From an uncultured Prevotellaceae bacterium (GTDB taxonomy: Bacteria; Bacteroidota; Bacteroidia; Bacteroidales; Muribaculaceae), in assembly GCA_900318535.1 (NCBI GenBank), contig ONKU01000013.1, forward strand, positions 1 through 64,000: 64,000 bases of DNA, in the 5' to 3' direction. How positions within the stretch are numbered: position 1 is the first letter of the stretch; every line of letters begins with the position of its first letter. Under the pieces are notes generated by a model. The model was not told the origin of the DNA and did not search any database. It was given only the letters and a program-made list of their open reading frames with translations. Shown in pieces: positions 55,672 through 62,907 of the stretch. A program made the translations under genes and the position numbers.

Positions 55672-56478
55672 GTGAGCAATAACAACGACAAAAATATGAG
55701 CGGATTTGACCGCTTTCGTGACCGCCACCCCATCCTGCTGAATTCCGCACTGATGGCGCTGGCACTGGTAGCGCTGGGCTACATTGCCCTGCTGTTTATC
55801 GACGTGTTCACCTCCCATGGCCAGCAGGTGCAGGTGCCCGACGTGCGCAACCTGCCGCTGGAAAAGGCCATCGACATCCTAGAGGATGCCGGCCTGCGTT
55901 GGGAAATCAGCGACTCGACGACGTTCTATGAGAACTACAAGCCGGGTACCGTCATCGACCAAGACCCCAAGGCCAAATCCTATATCAAGAAAATACGTAT
56001 CATCTACCTGAACGTGAACGCGATGCATGCACCCATCATCGCTCTGCCCAAGCTGGTTGACCTGCCCGGACGACAAGGTGTGGCGACATTGAAGGCGATG
56101 GGCTACAAGCACGTGACCATGGACAGCATTCCCAGCGAGATGAGCGGTCTGATCCTGCAAGTGACCGTAGATGGCCACAATGTGGCTCCTGGCACACCCG
56201 TGAGCGTCAACAGCAAGATCAAGATCACCGTGGGCGACGGCTCCATCGTGGACTTGAACCCCGAGCAGATCATTGATCCCGAACTGATGGACTCCATCGA
56301 CGAGGCCAACTATCAGGATGCCCAAAAGAATTACGAGGAAGAGCTGAAGGCAGCCCAGGCCCGCGCCGAACAGGAACGCAAGGCCCAGGCATCCGAGGAA
56401 AAGAAGGACCAGAAGTCGGACAAAGACAAGAAAAAAGAGCAGGACAAGAAGTCTGACAAGGACAAGAAGAAAAACTGA
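55672..56478 (+). CDS. PASTA domain membrane protein
   Basis: 268 residues from a GTG at 55672; an ATG eight codons later (MSGFDRFRD) is an alternative start. One membrane helix at about 22-45 is followed by two PASTA domains (VQVPDVRNLPLEKAIDILEDAGLRW... and LPKLVDLPGRQGVATLKAMGYK...), which bind peptidoglycan fragments or lipid II-like ligands, and a highly charged tail of Lys/Asp/Glu repeats. There is no kinase domain. It is co-transcribed with rluD (6-base gap). Confidence 0.88.
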   Translation: MSNNNDKNMSGFDRFRDRHPILLNSALMALALVALGYIALLFIDVFTSHGQQVQVPDVRNLPLEKAIDILEDAGLRWEISDSTTFYENYKPGTVIDQDPKAKSYIKKIRIIYLNVNAMHAPIIALPKLVDLPGRQGVATLKAMGYKHVTMDSIPSEMSGLILQVTVDGHNVAPGTPVSVNSKIKITVGDGSIVDLNPEQIIDPELMDSIDEANYQDAQKNYEEELKAAQARAEQERKAQASEEKKDQKSDKDKKKEQDKKSDKDKKKN

Positions 56479-56484
56479 CCCATC

Positions 56485-57585
56485 ATGGCGCTGGACGACG
56501 AGCTGCTGGATGCCGAACTGGAAGCTGGCGGCCACGAAATTCAATATGACTACAGCGAGCCCGACTTCACCGAGGACGGGCGGGACTACTGGGAGCACTA
56601 TCACTATGTGGTAGAGCCCGGGCAGGTGTTGCTGCGCATTGACAAATACTTGGTCGAGCGCATCAAGGGTACCAGCCGCAACCGTGTGCAGAATGCTGCT
56701 GAGGCGCAGTGCATCCGCGTCAACGGCCGTCCCGTCAAGAGCAACTACCGCGTGCATCCCGGTGACATCATCAGCGTGGTCATGGACCGTCCGCGCTATG
56801 AATGCGAAATCGTCGCCCAGGACATCCCCCTGAACATCGTCTATGAGGACGCCAGCCTGATGGTCGTCAACAAACCCGCCGGCATGGTGGTTCACCCCGG
56901 CCACGGCAACTTCGACGGCACGCTCGTCAACGCCCTGGCCTGGCACTTCAAGGACAACCCCGACTATGACGTGACCGACCCTCGTCTGGGCCTCGTGCAT
57001 CGCATCGACAAGGACACCAGCGGCCTGCTCGTGATTGCCAAGACGCCCAACGCCAAGACCTCGCTGGGTGCCCAATTCTTCAAGAAATCCACCAAACGCC
57101 AGTACATCGCTGTAGTATGGGGAGAGATGAAGCAGGAGGACGGCACCGTGACGGGCAACATCGGGCGTGACCCGCGCGACCGCGTGCTCATGAAAGTATT
57201 TCCCGACGGGGACCAGGGCAAACATGCCGTCACCCACTGGCACACTGTCGAGAACCTCGCCCACGTGGCCGTCGTGCGCTGCCAGTTGGAGACGGGCCGC
57301 ACCCACCAGATCCGTGTGCACATGAAACACATCGGCCACCCGCTGTTCAACGACGCCCGCTACGGCGGCGACCAGATCCTGCGCGGTAACCGTTCATCCA
57401 GCTACGCCCAGTTCATCCACAACTGCTTCGAGTTGTGCCCCCGCCAGGCCCTGCACGCCAAGACCCTCGGTTTTGTCCACCCCGAGACCGGCCAGCAGAT
57501 GGATTTCGACAGCGACCTCCCCGCCGACATGGCCGCCCTCATCACCAAGTGGGAAGACTACGCCCGCAACCTCGCCAACAAGTAA
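56485..57585 (+). CDS. rluD: Ribosomal large subunit pseudouridine synthase RluD-like
   Basis: Converts uridines in 23S rRNA to pseudouridine. 366 residues: an acidic N-terminal extension (about 1-40), an S4 RNA-binding domain (about 45-105; VLLRIDKYLVERIKGTSRNRVQ), and the RluA catalytic domain with HRIDKDTSGLLVIAKT (catalytic Asp) and LETGRTHQIRVHMKHIGHPLFND. Length and domains fit RluD. The operon with a PASTA gene is usual in Bacteroidetes. Confidence 0.95.
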   Translation: MALDDELLDAELEAGGHEIQYDYSEPDFTEDGRDYWEHYHYVVEPGQVLLRIDKYLVERIKGTSRNRVQNAAEAQCIRVNGRPVKSNYRVHPGDIISVVMDRPRYECEIVAQDIPLNIVYEDASLMVVNKPAGMVVHPGHGNFDGTLVNALAWHFKDNPDYDVTDPRLGLVHRIDKDTSGLLVIAKTPNAKTSLGAQFFKKSTKRQYIAVVWGEMKQEDGTVTGNIGRDPRDRVLMKVFPDGDQGKHAVTHWHTVENLAHVAVVRCQLETGRTHQIRVHMKHIGHPLFNDARYGGDQILRGNRSSSYAQFIHNCFELCPRQALHAKTLGFVHPETGQQMDFDSDLPADMAALITKWEDYARNLANK

Positions 57586-57651
57586 AAAAAACACGTGCTC
57601 GCGCGAGTTTGACGACAACAAAGACCTACTAATCAACAGATTAAACTGTAT

Positions 57652-57725
57652 AGACGCAAGATTTTGCGTCTCCAATCGTGAGAAATCACTAACAGCCCAC
57701 CCTGAGACGCAAGATTTTGCGTCTC
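57652..57725. repeat. Two copies of a GACGCAAGATTTTGCGTC palindrome
   Basis: AGACGCAA-gatt-TTGCGTCT at 57652-57671 and GAGACGCAA-gatt-TTGCGTCTC at 57704-57725 are near-identical palindromes 52-53 bases apart. They look like members of a dispersed intergenic palindrome family. The stretch 57586-57944 holds only these and the terminator below. Confidence 0.75.
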
Positions 57726-57881
57726 TACATGTCTTGTGGCCAATAAGCCGGACAGTTCATGCGTTTTTCAGGTTCTCCTGAGTTTAAAAAGAAAACCAGT
57801 ACAATAAAAACAAACCATTGGTTGCCAAATCCTAATAATGCGCCTATTGCTTGTCGTTTTTCGTCAGTATTTTAAGAAAAA

Positions 57882-57919
57882 CGGTTGGTTTTTCCTCTTA
57901 AACCAAGGTAAACCAACCG
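57882..57919 (-). terminator. Terminator of 57945 gene
   Basis: CGGTTGGTTT and AAACCAACCG form a perfect 10-bp stem with an 18-base loop; on the minus strand a TTTTTCTT run follows. Confidence 0.82.
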
Positions 57920-57944
57920 CTTTATGCCTTGAAAAGACAGGGGA

Positions 57945-58439
57945 TTATGGCATAACATTCAAAGGGCCGATGTTATCAGTCAAGATGACACCGCCATAAA
58001 AACAGTTATCAAATCCTTTGTTCTCTCTCGTTAACAAATCAGTCCCTTTCTTGAATATGTTATTCTTTACTATCAGTTGCTTCTCAAAGATGCAGTCAAA
58101 GAAACTGAAGAAGCCATAAAAGATATTATCCGATATGACCATTTCTTCATTATTATGTCCTCCCATCTGGTAATCGATATCAGACATTACGATGTTTCCT
58201 GTGAACATAAGACCAGCACCAAACACAGTAGAATGAATGCCCAATTTGTCAATAATACAGTTACAGATACTCACTTTCCCCGAAAATCTAACCGCCACTA
58301 TATCAAGCTCATGAATATGGCAATGTTCAAGAATCATGCCTTCACTATCACTGTCATGACCATTAACAGTGAATTCATCAATACGTTCTATTATTTGATT
58401 CTTTATATCTAGCATAACCTGTTTTTCGCGAACATTCAA
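57945..58439 (-). CDS. Hypothetical parallel beta-helix-like protein
   Basis: 164 residues (or 156 from the Met in MLDIKNQ). The sequence shows a repeating pattern of short hydrophobic strands ending in C/N-I-I/F: MILEHCHIHELDIVAVRFSGKVSICNCIIDKLGI, MVISDNIFYGFFSFFDCIFEKQLIVKNNIF, which suggests a right-handed beta-helix or pentapeptide-like solenoid. No signal peptide. AT-rich compared with core genes, in an accessory stretch. The gene upstream is 21 bases away, so the two may be co-transcribed. Function unknown. Confidence 0.68.
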   Translation of the reverse strand: MNVREKQVMLDIKNQIIERIDEFTVNGHDSDSEGMILEHCHIHELDIVAVRFSGKVSICNCIIDKLGIHSTVFGAGLMFTGNIVMSDIDYQMGGHNNEEMVISDNIFYGFFSFFDCIFEKQLIVKNNIFKKGTDLLTRENKGFDNCFYGGVILTDNIGPLNVMP

Positions 58440-58460
58440 TTAGTTATTTGTAAAGATATG

Positions 58461-58868
58461 TCACTTGTGCTGCGCGACGAAAATGCTGACTGCGATAAAA
58501 CTAAACAATGACAGTATGTAGTAGAGGAAAACTAGGTAGCCTTTGAGTGTCCGATATTTCTCATCTCTATATTTCTCATCCAGCATTTTGTAAAACCGTT
58601 CATCATCGTTATCAGTGAATATCTTGTTCAGCAATAAAAGGCCAATGATAAGACTCGGAATCGCCAATAGTAACTCTGCATCTCGTTGCATTTCACCGAT
58701 AATCAGATACGCCAAAATCAAGATTATCGTATAGATATTCGATATGATGATACCAGAATTCCAATTGGCGCAATGAAATGAGTAATTCTTGCTCCAACCA
58801 AAATTAATCATCGCATGGGCCCAACGGTAATAGAAGTATCTGAAGAATTCCATTATCTTGTCATTCAT
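58461..58868 (-). CDS. Hypothetical membrane protein
   Basis: 135 residues with three hydrophobic segments: about 38-58 (IIISNIYTIILILAYLIIG), 66-82 (LLLAIPSLIIGLLLLNKIF) and 110-131 (GYLVFLYYILSLFSFIAVSIFV). A charged stretch (DNDDERFYKMLDEKYRDEKYRTLK) lies between the second and third. No family recognised. AT-rich; it has a -7 box and is followed after 21 bases by the beta-helix-like gene. Confidence 0.68.
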   Translation of the reverse strand: MNDKIMEFFRYFYYRWAHAMINFGWSKNYSFHCANWNSGIIISNIYTIILILAYLIIGEMQRDAELLLAIPSLIIGLLLLNKIFTDNDDERFYKMLDEKYRDEKYRTLKGYLVFLYYILSLFSFIAVSIFVAQHK

Positions 58869-58887
58869 ATGATAAATGTTTCATCGG

Positions 58888-58895
58888 CAAAGTTA
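58888..58895 (-). promoter_or_regulatory. -7 box TAACTTTG
   Basis: Minus-strand TAACTTTG, 19 bases ahead of the membrane protein start at 58868. Confidence 0.6.
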
Positions 58896-58906
58896 GTAAA
58901 AAACAT

Positions 58907-58957
58907 GCCTAAACACTCACTTTCTTTTAGATTTAGGTGAGTTATTGTTCATGAGGC
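58907..58957 (-). repeat. Structured intergenic repeat, copy A (attC-like)
   Basis: A long imperfect hairpin: GCCT-AAACA-CTCAC, a 16-base AT-rich loop, GTGAG-(ttat)-TGTTC-(atg)-AGGC, with unpaired bases on one arm only. It lies after the stop of the DUF2442 gene. It aligns with copies B and C (shared TAAACAC..CAC, CTTTTAGATTT and ATGA.GCG blocks). Confidence 0.55.
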
Positions 58958-59012
58958 GCTAGTTACTTTTCCCATGCGTGCTTGATGATACATCTTGATG
59001 AAATTCAACAAT

Positions 59013-59267
59013 CTAATTGAGTTGAACACCACGTTCGTAAAGGTATTCAGGAGCAAATCCTATTTCATCGTTCCAGTCAATTGTGAATGGGTCAAGAGTG
59101 AACGCTTTGAAGTAGTCAATATCTTGCAACTTCTTGCAGATTCCCTTTTGCATCAATGGTGTGAAATCCACAAGTCGAACTTCTCCATTGCTGAATGTGA
59201 TACGCAGTGTATAGTCTCTATCATATTCAGCTTTTGTTACTGTCAGCAATAATGAATTAGCATCCAT
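59013..59267 (-). CDS. DUF2442 family protein
   Basis: 84 residues: LLLTVTKAEYDRDYTLRITFSNGEVRLVDFTPLM, then KLQDIDYFKAFTLDPFTIDWNDEIGFAPEYLYERG, the classical DUF2442 (NE0471-like N-terminal fold) pattern. It follows the DUF4160 gene after 7 bases. Such DUF4160-DUF2442 pairs recur in many bacteria and are often treated as possible toxin-antitoxin modules, but activity is unproven. Confidence 0.88.
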   Translation of the reverse strand: MDANSLLLTVTKAEYDRDYTLRITFSNGEVRLVDFTPLMQKGICKKLQDIDYFKAFTLDPFTIDWNDEIGFAPEYLYERGVQLN

Positions 59268-59274
59268 GATATAA

Positions 59275-59532
59275 TTATTTTAAGGGTTCTATCTTCTCGG
59301 GCTTTTCACTATTGGTAAGGCGTTCCCAGTTGCTCATCAACTCATCTTTATGTAGGTCAAGCCATTCATAGACAAGTTTTAATGCCCTGCGAGGCAAAGA
59401 ACCAGTAACAATTCCGTCCTGGATAGTGATTATCGCTTTGTAGTTTTCATACCACACATGAAAATGCGGCGGATTGTGGTCATCTATATACATGTAGATG
59501 ATAATACCGTAAAATCTGCTAATCTCTGGCAT
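59275..59532 (-). CDS. DUF4160 family protein
   Basis: 85 residues from the ATG at 59532 (MPEISRFYGIIIYMYIDDHNPPHFHVWYENYKAIITI), with the family's HNPPHFHV signature. A longer start at 59568 would lie beyond the predicted transcription start and is rejected. The -7 box is at 59556-59563. First gene of a two-gene unit with DUF2442. Confidence 0.88.
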   Translation of the reverse strand: MPEISRFYGIIIYMYIDDHNPPHFHVWYENYKAIITIQDGIVTGSLPRRALKLVYEWLDLHKDELMSNWERLTNSEKPEKIEPLK

Positions 59533-59555
59533 AATCAAACATTTTTCTAAATTCG

Positions 59556-59563
59556 CAAATATA
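59556..59563 (-). promoter_or_regulatory. -7 box TATATTTG for DUF4160-DUF2442
   Basis: Minus-strand TATATTTG, 23 bases ahead of the ATG at 59532; it decides that start. Confidence 0.65.
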
Positions 59564-59626
59564 GACACTTTTCTTCAATTGGTGGCAAAATTGAATGGAA
59601 TTTATTGAGAATCTCGCAAATCTAGT

Positions 59627-59697
59627 GCCAAACGCTTCACTTTTCTTAAGATTTCGGTGATTCTAATAAGGTGTTTATGAGCGTTATTCGTCCTGAC
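59627..59697 (-). repeat. Structured intergenic repeat, copy B (attC-like)
   Basis: GCCAAACGCTTCAC ... GTGA ... GCGTT ... TGAC: the same layout as copy A with different paired bases (AACGC/GCGTT instead of AAACA/TGTTC; TCAC/GTGA retained) and a longer unpaired insert on the same arm. Similarity to copy C continues further right (GTTCAACCGTGT versus GTTAGACCGCGT). It lies after the stop of the gene at 59752. Confidence 0.5.
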
Positions 59698-59751
59698 TTT
59701 TATAATTTTGGAAAAGTCGTTCAACCGTGTATGTCATGAAAAGACGGTATT

Positions 59752-60285
59752 TTATTCTTTATCAATCAGGTCTTGCAGTTGCTTTATAATCTCCATATCT
59801 CTGGCGCGTACCGAGCCTGGTTTATTGGTTACGTATATTAAGTACGCCAATGCAACTAACGCGATAGCCAATAACACTTGTTCAAAGCCAATTGTGGTGG
59901 TTTTAAATAATTTCACACATTTCACTCCAAACAATGCAAACCAAAGGGCAAGACAAAAATAGATGTCGATTCGGCTTTTCCTCTCAAAGAAGTGCAATAA
60001 CTCACTAGGTTTGTCAATTTTTTCTATTTTCTTTTTATACCAATAACTGTTCAGAACCAGCCATCCCGCCATACATACAAGAATTATATCAAAGATGGAA
60101 CTGGAGAAATTTGCATCATCGAATAAAATCGTCCCACGGCAGATGAGGTAGATGAACGATGCAATTAAAATGATGAGGATAATAATTCCACCGTAGAAAT
60201 CGACACGCGACCTCGATATGCACTTGCGTTTGATCTTCTCAAACAACTCATCTCTGCTCAAGTTATCTAATTCTTTTGTTTCCAT
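59752..60285 (-). CDS. Hypothetical membrane protein
   Basis: 177 residues: a charged N-terminus (METKELDNLSRDELFEKIKRK), four hydrophobic segments (about 31-51, 62-80, 109-127 and 133-152), and a charged C-terminal helix. No family recognised. AT-rich and in the accessory stretch; no clear -7 box. It ends against repeat copy B. Confidence 0.68.
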   Translation of the reverse strand: METKELDNLSRDELFEKIKRKCISRSRVDFYGGIIILIILIASFIYLICRGTILFDDANFSSSIFDIILVCMAGWLVLNSYWYKKKIEKIDKPSELLHFFERKSRIDIYFCLALWFALFGVKCVKLFKTTTIGFEQVLLAIALVALAYLIYVTNKPGSVRARDMEIIKQLQDLIDKE

Positions 60286-60350
60286 ATTGCCTTGTATCTA
60301 TCGGTTAATTGATGTTACTCTTTCTCATCTATCATGTCGCAAAGTTCTTG

Positions 60351-61031
60351 TTATTTATTGATAAACTCCAGGACTTGCTGTGCGATTGCCTTCATTCCTT
60401 TTACCGTGGGATGATTGAGTTTTTTGTCAATATCCTTGAGCTCGATATATGGAATGCTGTAATGACTGCAGATCACCTTAGTTGATTCTACAATTCCTTT
60501 TCGCAACTCGCTATTGATGATGAATAAGATTTTGACGTTGGGATACCTCTCCTTTGCCTGCTGGCACAAGTAAGCCAATGCTGGACGATAGGTATAGAAA
60601 TCGGCCTGAGTAAAATGATCATATTGATACTCGCCCAGTTCTGCCCCCGCCCAGTCGTCGTTGGTACCGCCAAAGATGAGAATTATATCAGGGCTGCCAA
60701 GGCGCGGTAATCGGGTAATAAATGACCGGGCGCTGTAGTCCTGGTTATCATATCCGTGGTAGCTGACCGTGGCACCGCTGTAGGAGTCATTCTTCTCAAT
60801 GAGGCAACCCGCCTGATTGATGACCTGCCACCACCACGTCTGGGTAACATTGTCCACATCGGTTCTGGAAGTGTCGACTGGAGTGTAGTACCAGGCTTCG
60901 TTACCTTCAGGTATATACCCTTGAAAAGTCGAGTAAGAGTCACCCAAAACTGAAACGCGAGGCCGATTCTGTGCGCAGGCTAGCAGCGGAATCAACAGCG
61001 CAAAAAGCAATGATAAGAGGTTCTTTTTCAT
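60351..61031 (-). CDS. Secreted SGNH/GDSL hydrolase
   Basis: 226 residues with a signal peptide (MKKNLLSLLFALLIPLLACAQ). SGNH blocks: GDSYS with nucleophile Ser32, a Gly in the Y-S-G-A-T block, GGTNDDW near 117-123 (block III Asn), and the C-terminal DIDKKLNHPTVKG with His207. It probably removes acyl groups from a carbohydrate or lipid; substrate unknown. The C69 dipeptidase gene lies upstream after 46 bases. Confidence 0.87.
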   Translation of the reverse strand: MKKNLLSLLFALLIPLLACAQNRPRVSVLGDSYSTFQGYIPEGNEAWYYTPVDTSRTDVDNVTQTWWWQVINQAGCLIEKNDSYSGATVSYHGYDNQDYSARSFITRLPRLGSPDIILIFGGTNDDWAGAELGEYQYDHFTQADFYTYRPALAYLCQQAKERYPNVKILFIINSELRKGIVESTKVICSHYSIPYIELKDIDKKLNHPTVKGMKAIAQQVLEFINK

Positions 61032-61077
61032 AATCTGTTATTTATAAAAATGACCTGATAAATAGTATTTCACACGT

Positions 61078-62730
61078 TTACAGCGACTTGATGTCACCTG
61101 AGCTTTCGGGCATCTGGTAACGGGTACCGGTGTCCTTGCTGATCTGTTCACGGAACTGCTGGTCATAGCCGGGTGTAGTATAGCGTCCCGGAACGACGAC
61201 ACCATTCTCCGATGGCTTCATGATCTGGTCGTTGTGCTTGACGGCGATGAGGCGGAAGAGCTTGTCCCAACGCTGCATCATGCGGGCGGTGTAGGCAGCA
61301 CTCTTGCTGGTGAGATAGCTGACGCGCTCACGCTTGGTGAGTGGCTCTACGTCTTTCAACACCTGTGCCTGATCGGCGGCGTAGAAGTCCTCCAGCTCCT
61401 GCTGCGCCTCACGCAGGTCACCTATCATGACGCTGTAGCGCGGATAAATCATGTTGGCCACCAGATTGTTCAACCAGAAAGCGCTGTGCTCGCTGAACTC
61501 GTTGCTCACGTTGTTCTCACGGCGGAAGGCTTCGGGCACCTCATTCACGCAGCAATACACAGGCACGTAGGCTATCATGTTGGCATCGTCGCAGTTGAAG
61601 TACATGATGCCGCCCACGTCATCGGGGAGCCAACTGCGAAGCTGTGATACCAGCGTGAAGCCCGACTGCGGGGTGCCGATGGCACGCTCACGGAAGTAGT
61701 TCTTTCCGTCGACTTCCCAGTTCATGGGCAGCGGGCGGTAAGGTGAACTCCAAGGGCCCGCACTCACGTCGGCTGTCATGTCCAGCGCAGTACCCTCGTA
61801 ATGGTCGCGCATGTCATTCATGATGTCACGCACCGACAACTTTCTCTCGGGCTTGATGTAGAGCGGCAGATGGTCGCAAACGTCATGCTGGCCGTTGATG
61901 TAGGGCAGGTACTTGTCCATCTCGGCCTTGTCGTAGTGGTGGCGGAAGAAACTCCACACGCGGGCATCGGCATAGCGCACCGAGGAGAACGAGATAGGGC
62001 AATAGGCATCGCGGAAGCTGAAGTCCTCATCCTTGCCACTGAAGTAGCCCTTCTCGCGTGCAAAGGAGATCACGTCCTTGGCATACAGGCAGTTTTTGCG
62101 GTCCTTCAACGGGAACTGACGTATGCGGGAGAGATTGGCATGGGCACAGATGCAGTCGTCAGGGATGCGAACGGCTACCCACACGGCACCTTTCACGCCA
62201 GGGCCCTTGCCCACGATTTCGAGAATCCAAGCCTCGTTCTTGTCACACACGGTGATCGTCTCTCCCGTGCTGCTGTAGCCATGCTCCTGCACGAGGTCGG
62301 TCATGATGATGATGGCCTCACGGGCCGTAGCGGCACGCTCCAGTCCCAAATGCATCATGGTGAAATAATCGAGCAAGCCATCAGGGTTCTGCAGCTCCAA
62401 ACGGCCGTCGAAGGTGGTTTCCACGATGCTCACCTGCTTCTCGTTGATAAAGCCGATGACGTCATAGGTGTATTCCACTTGAGGAATATAACCTCTCACG
62501 GGTCCCCTGCCCCATTCACGGATGGCAATCATCTCGTCTTTCTCGTGCCTGCCACCTGGAGTGCGCGACAGGGAGCCGGCAAAGCCATAGCCATCACAAT
62601 TATAGGTACAAATCACGGAGCCATCGACCGAGGCAGCCTTGCCAACGATCAGGTTGGTACATGCCCATGACTGAGCGACTGCCAGCGCCAACGTCGTCAC
62701 GAGGAAAGAGAGAAATCGTTTAGGTTTCAT
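61078..62730 (-). CDS. C69 family dipeptidase, secreted
   Basis: N-terminal nucleophile hydrolase (PepD/U34 family) of 550 residues. A signal-like peptide ends in SWAC, leaving Cys24 (ACTNLIVGKAASVDGS) as the processed N-terminal nucleophile. Other family segments: TTFDGRLELQNPDGLLDYFTMMHLGLERAATAREAI, EHGYSSTGETITVCDKNEAWILEIVGKGPG, and CAHANLSRIRQFP. It cleaves a range of dipeptides, likely in the periplasm. It has a -7 box and leads a likely unit with the SGNH hydrolase gene. Confidence 0.93.
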   Translation of the reverse strand: MKPKRFLSFLVTTLALAVAQSWACTNLIVGKAASVDGSVICTYNCDGYGFAGSLSRTPGGRHEKDEMIAIREWGRGPVRGYIPQVEYTYDVIGFINEKQVSIVETTFDGRLELQNPDGLLDYFTMMHLGLERAATAREAIIIMTDLVQEHGYSSTGETITVCDKNEAWILEIVGKGPGVKGAVWVAVRIPDDCICAHANLSRIRQFPLKDRKNCLYAKDVISFAREKGYFSGKDEDFSFRDAYCPISFSSVRYADARVWSFFRHHYDKAEMDKYLPYINGQHDVCDHLPLYIKPERKLSVRDIMNDMRDHYEGTALDMTADVSAGPWSSPYRPLPMNWEVDGKNYFRERAIGTPQSGFTLVSQLRSWLPDDVGGIMYFNCDDANMIAYVPVYCCVNEVPEAFRRENNVSNEFSEHSAFWLNNLVANMIYPRYSVMIGDLREAQQELEDFYAADQAQVLKDVEPLTKRERVSYLTSKSAAYTARMMQRWDKLFRLIAVKHNDQIMKPSENGVVVPGRYTTPGYDQQFREQISKDTGTRYQMPESSGDIKSL

Positions 62731-62761
62731 ATTATTCCCATTTGTCGTTTTTCTATTGGGA

Positions 62762-62769
62762 CAAAGGTA
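62762..62769 (-). promoter_or_regulatory. -7 box TACCTTTG for C69 gene
   Basis: Minus-strand TACCTTTG, 31 bases ahead of the C69 start. Confidence 0.65.
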
Positions 62770-62779
62770 GCGATTATTT

Positions 62780-62831
62780 CGCTAAACACTTCATTATCTT
62801 TTAGATTTTGTGTACTGTTGTCCATGAAGCG
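62780..62831 (-). repeat. Structured intergenic repeat, copy C (attC-like)
   Basis: CGCT-AAACAC-TTCAT ... ATGA-AGCG with an internal CTTTTAGATTTTG block shared with copy A. The outer pair changed together (GCCT/AGGC in A, CGCT/AGCG here). It lies after the stop of the gene at 62908 and right beside the C69 promoter. Confidence 0.5.
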
Positions 62832-62907
62832 CTGGTACTCGCCCTAAGTATTATCATTTTAGCATAAGTTGTTAGACCGCGTGATTCTTGGAAAGAGACA
62901 GAGTCAG

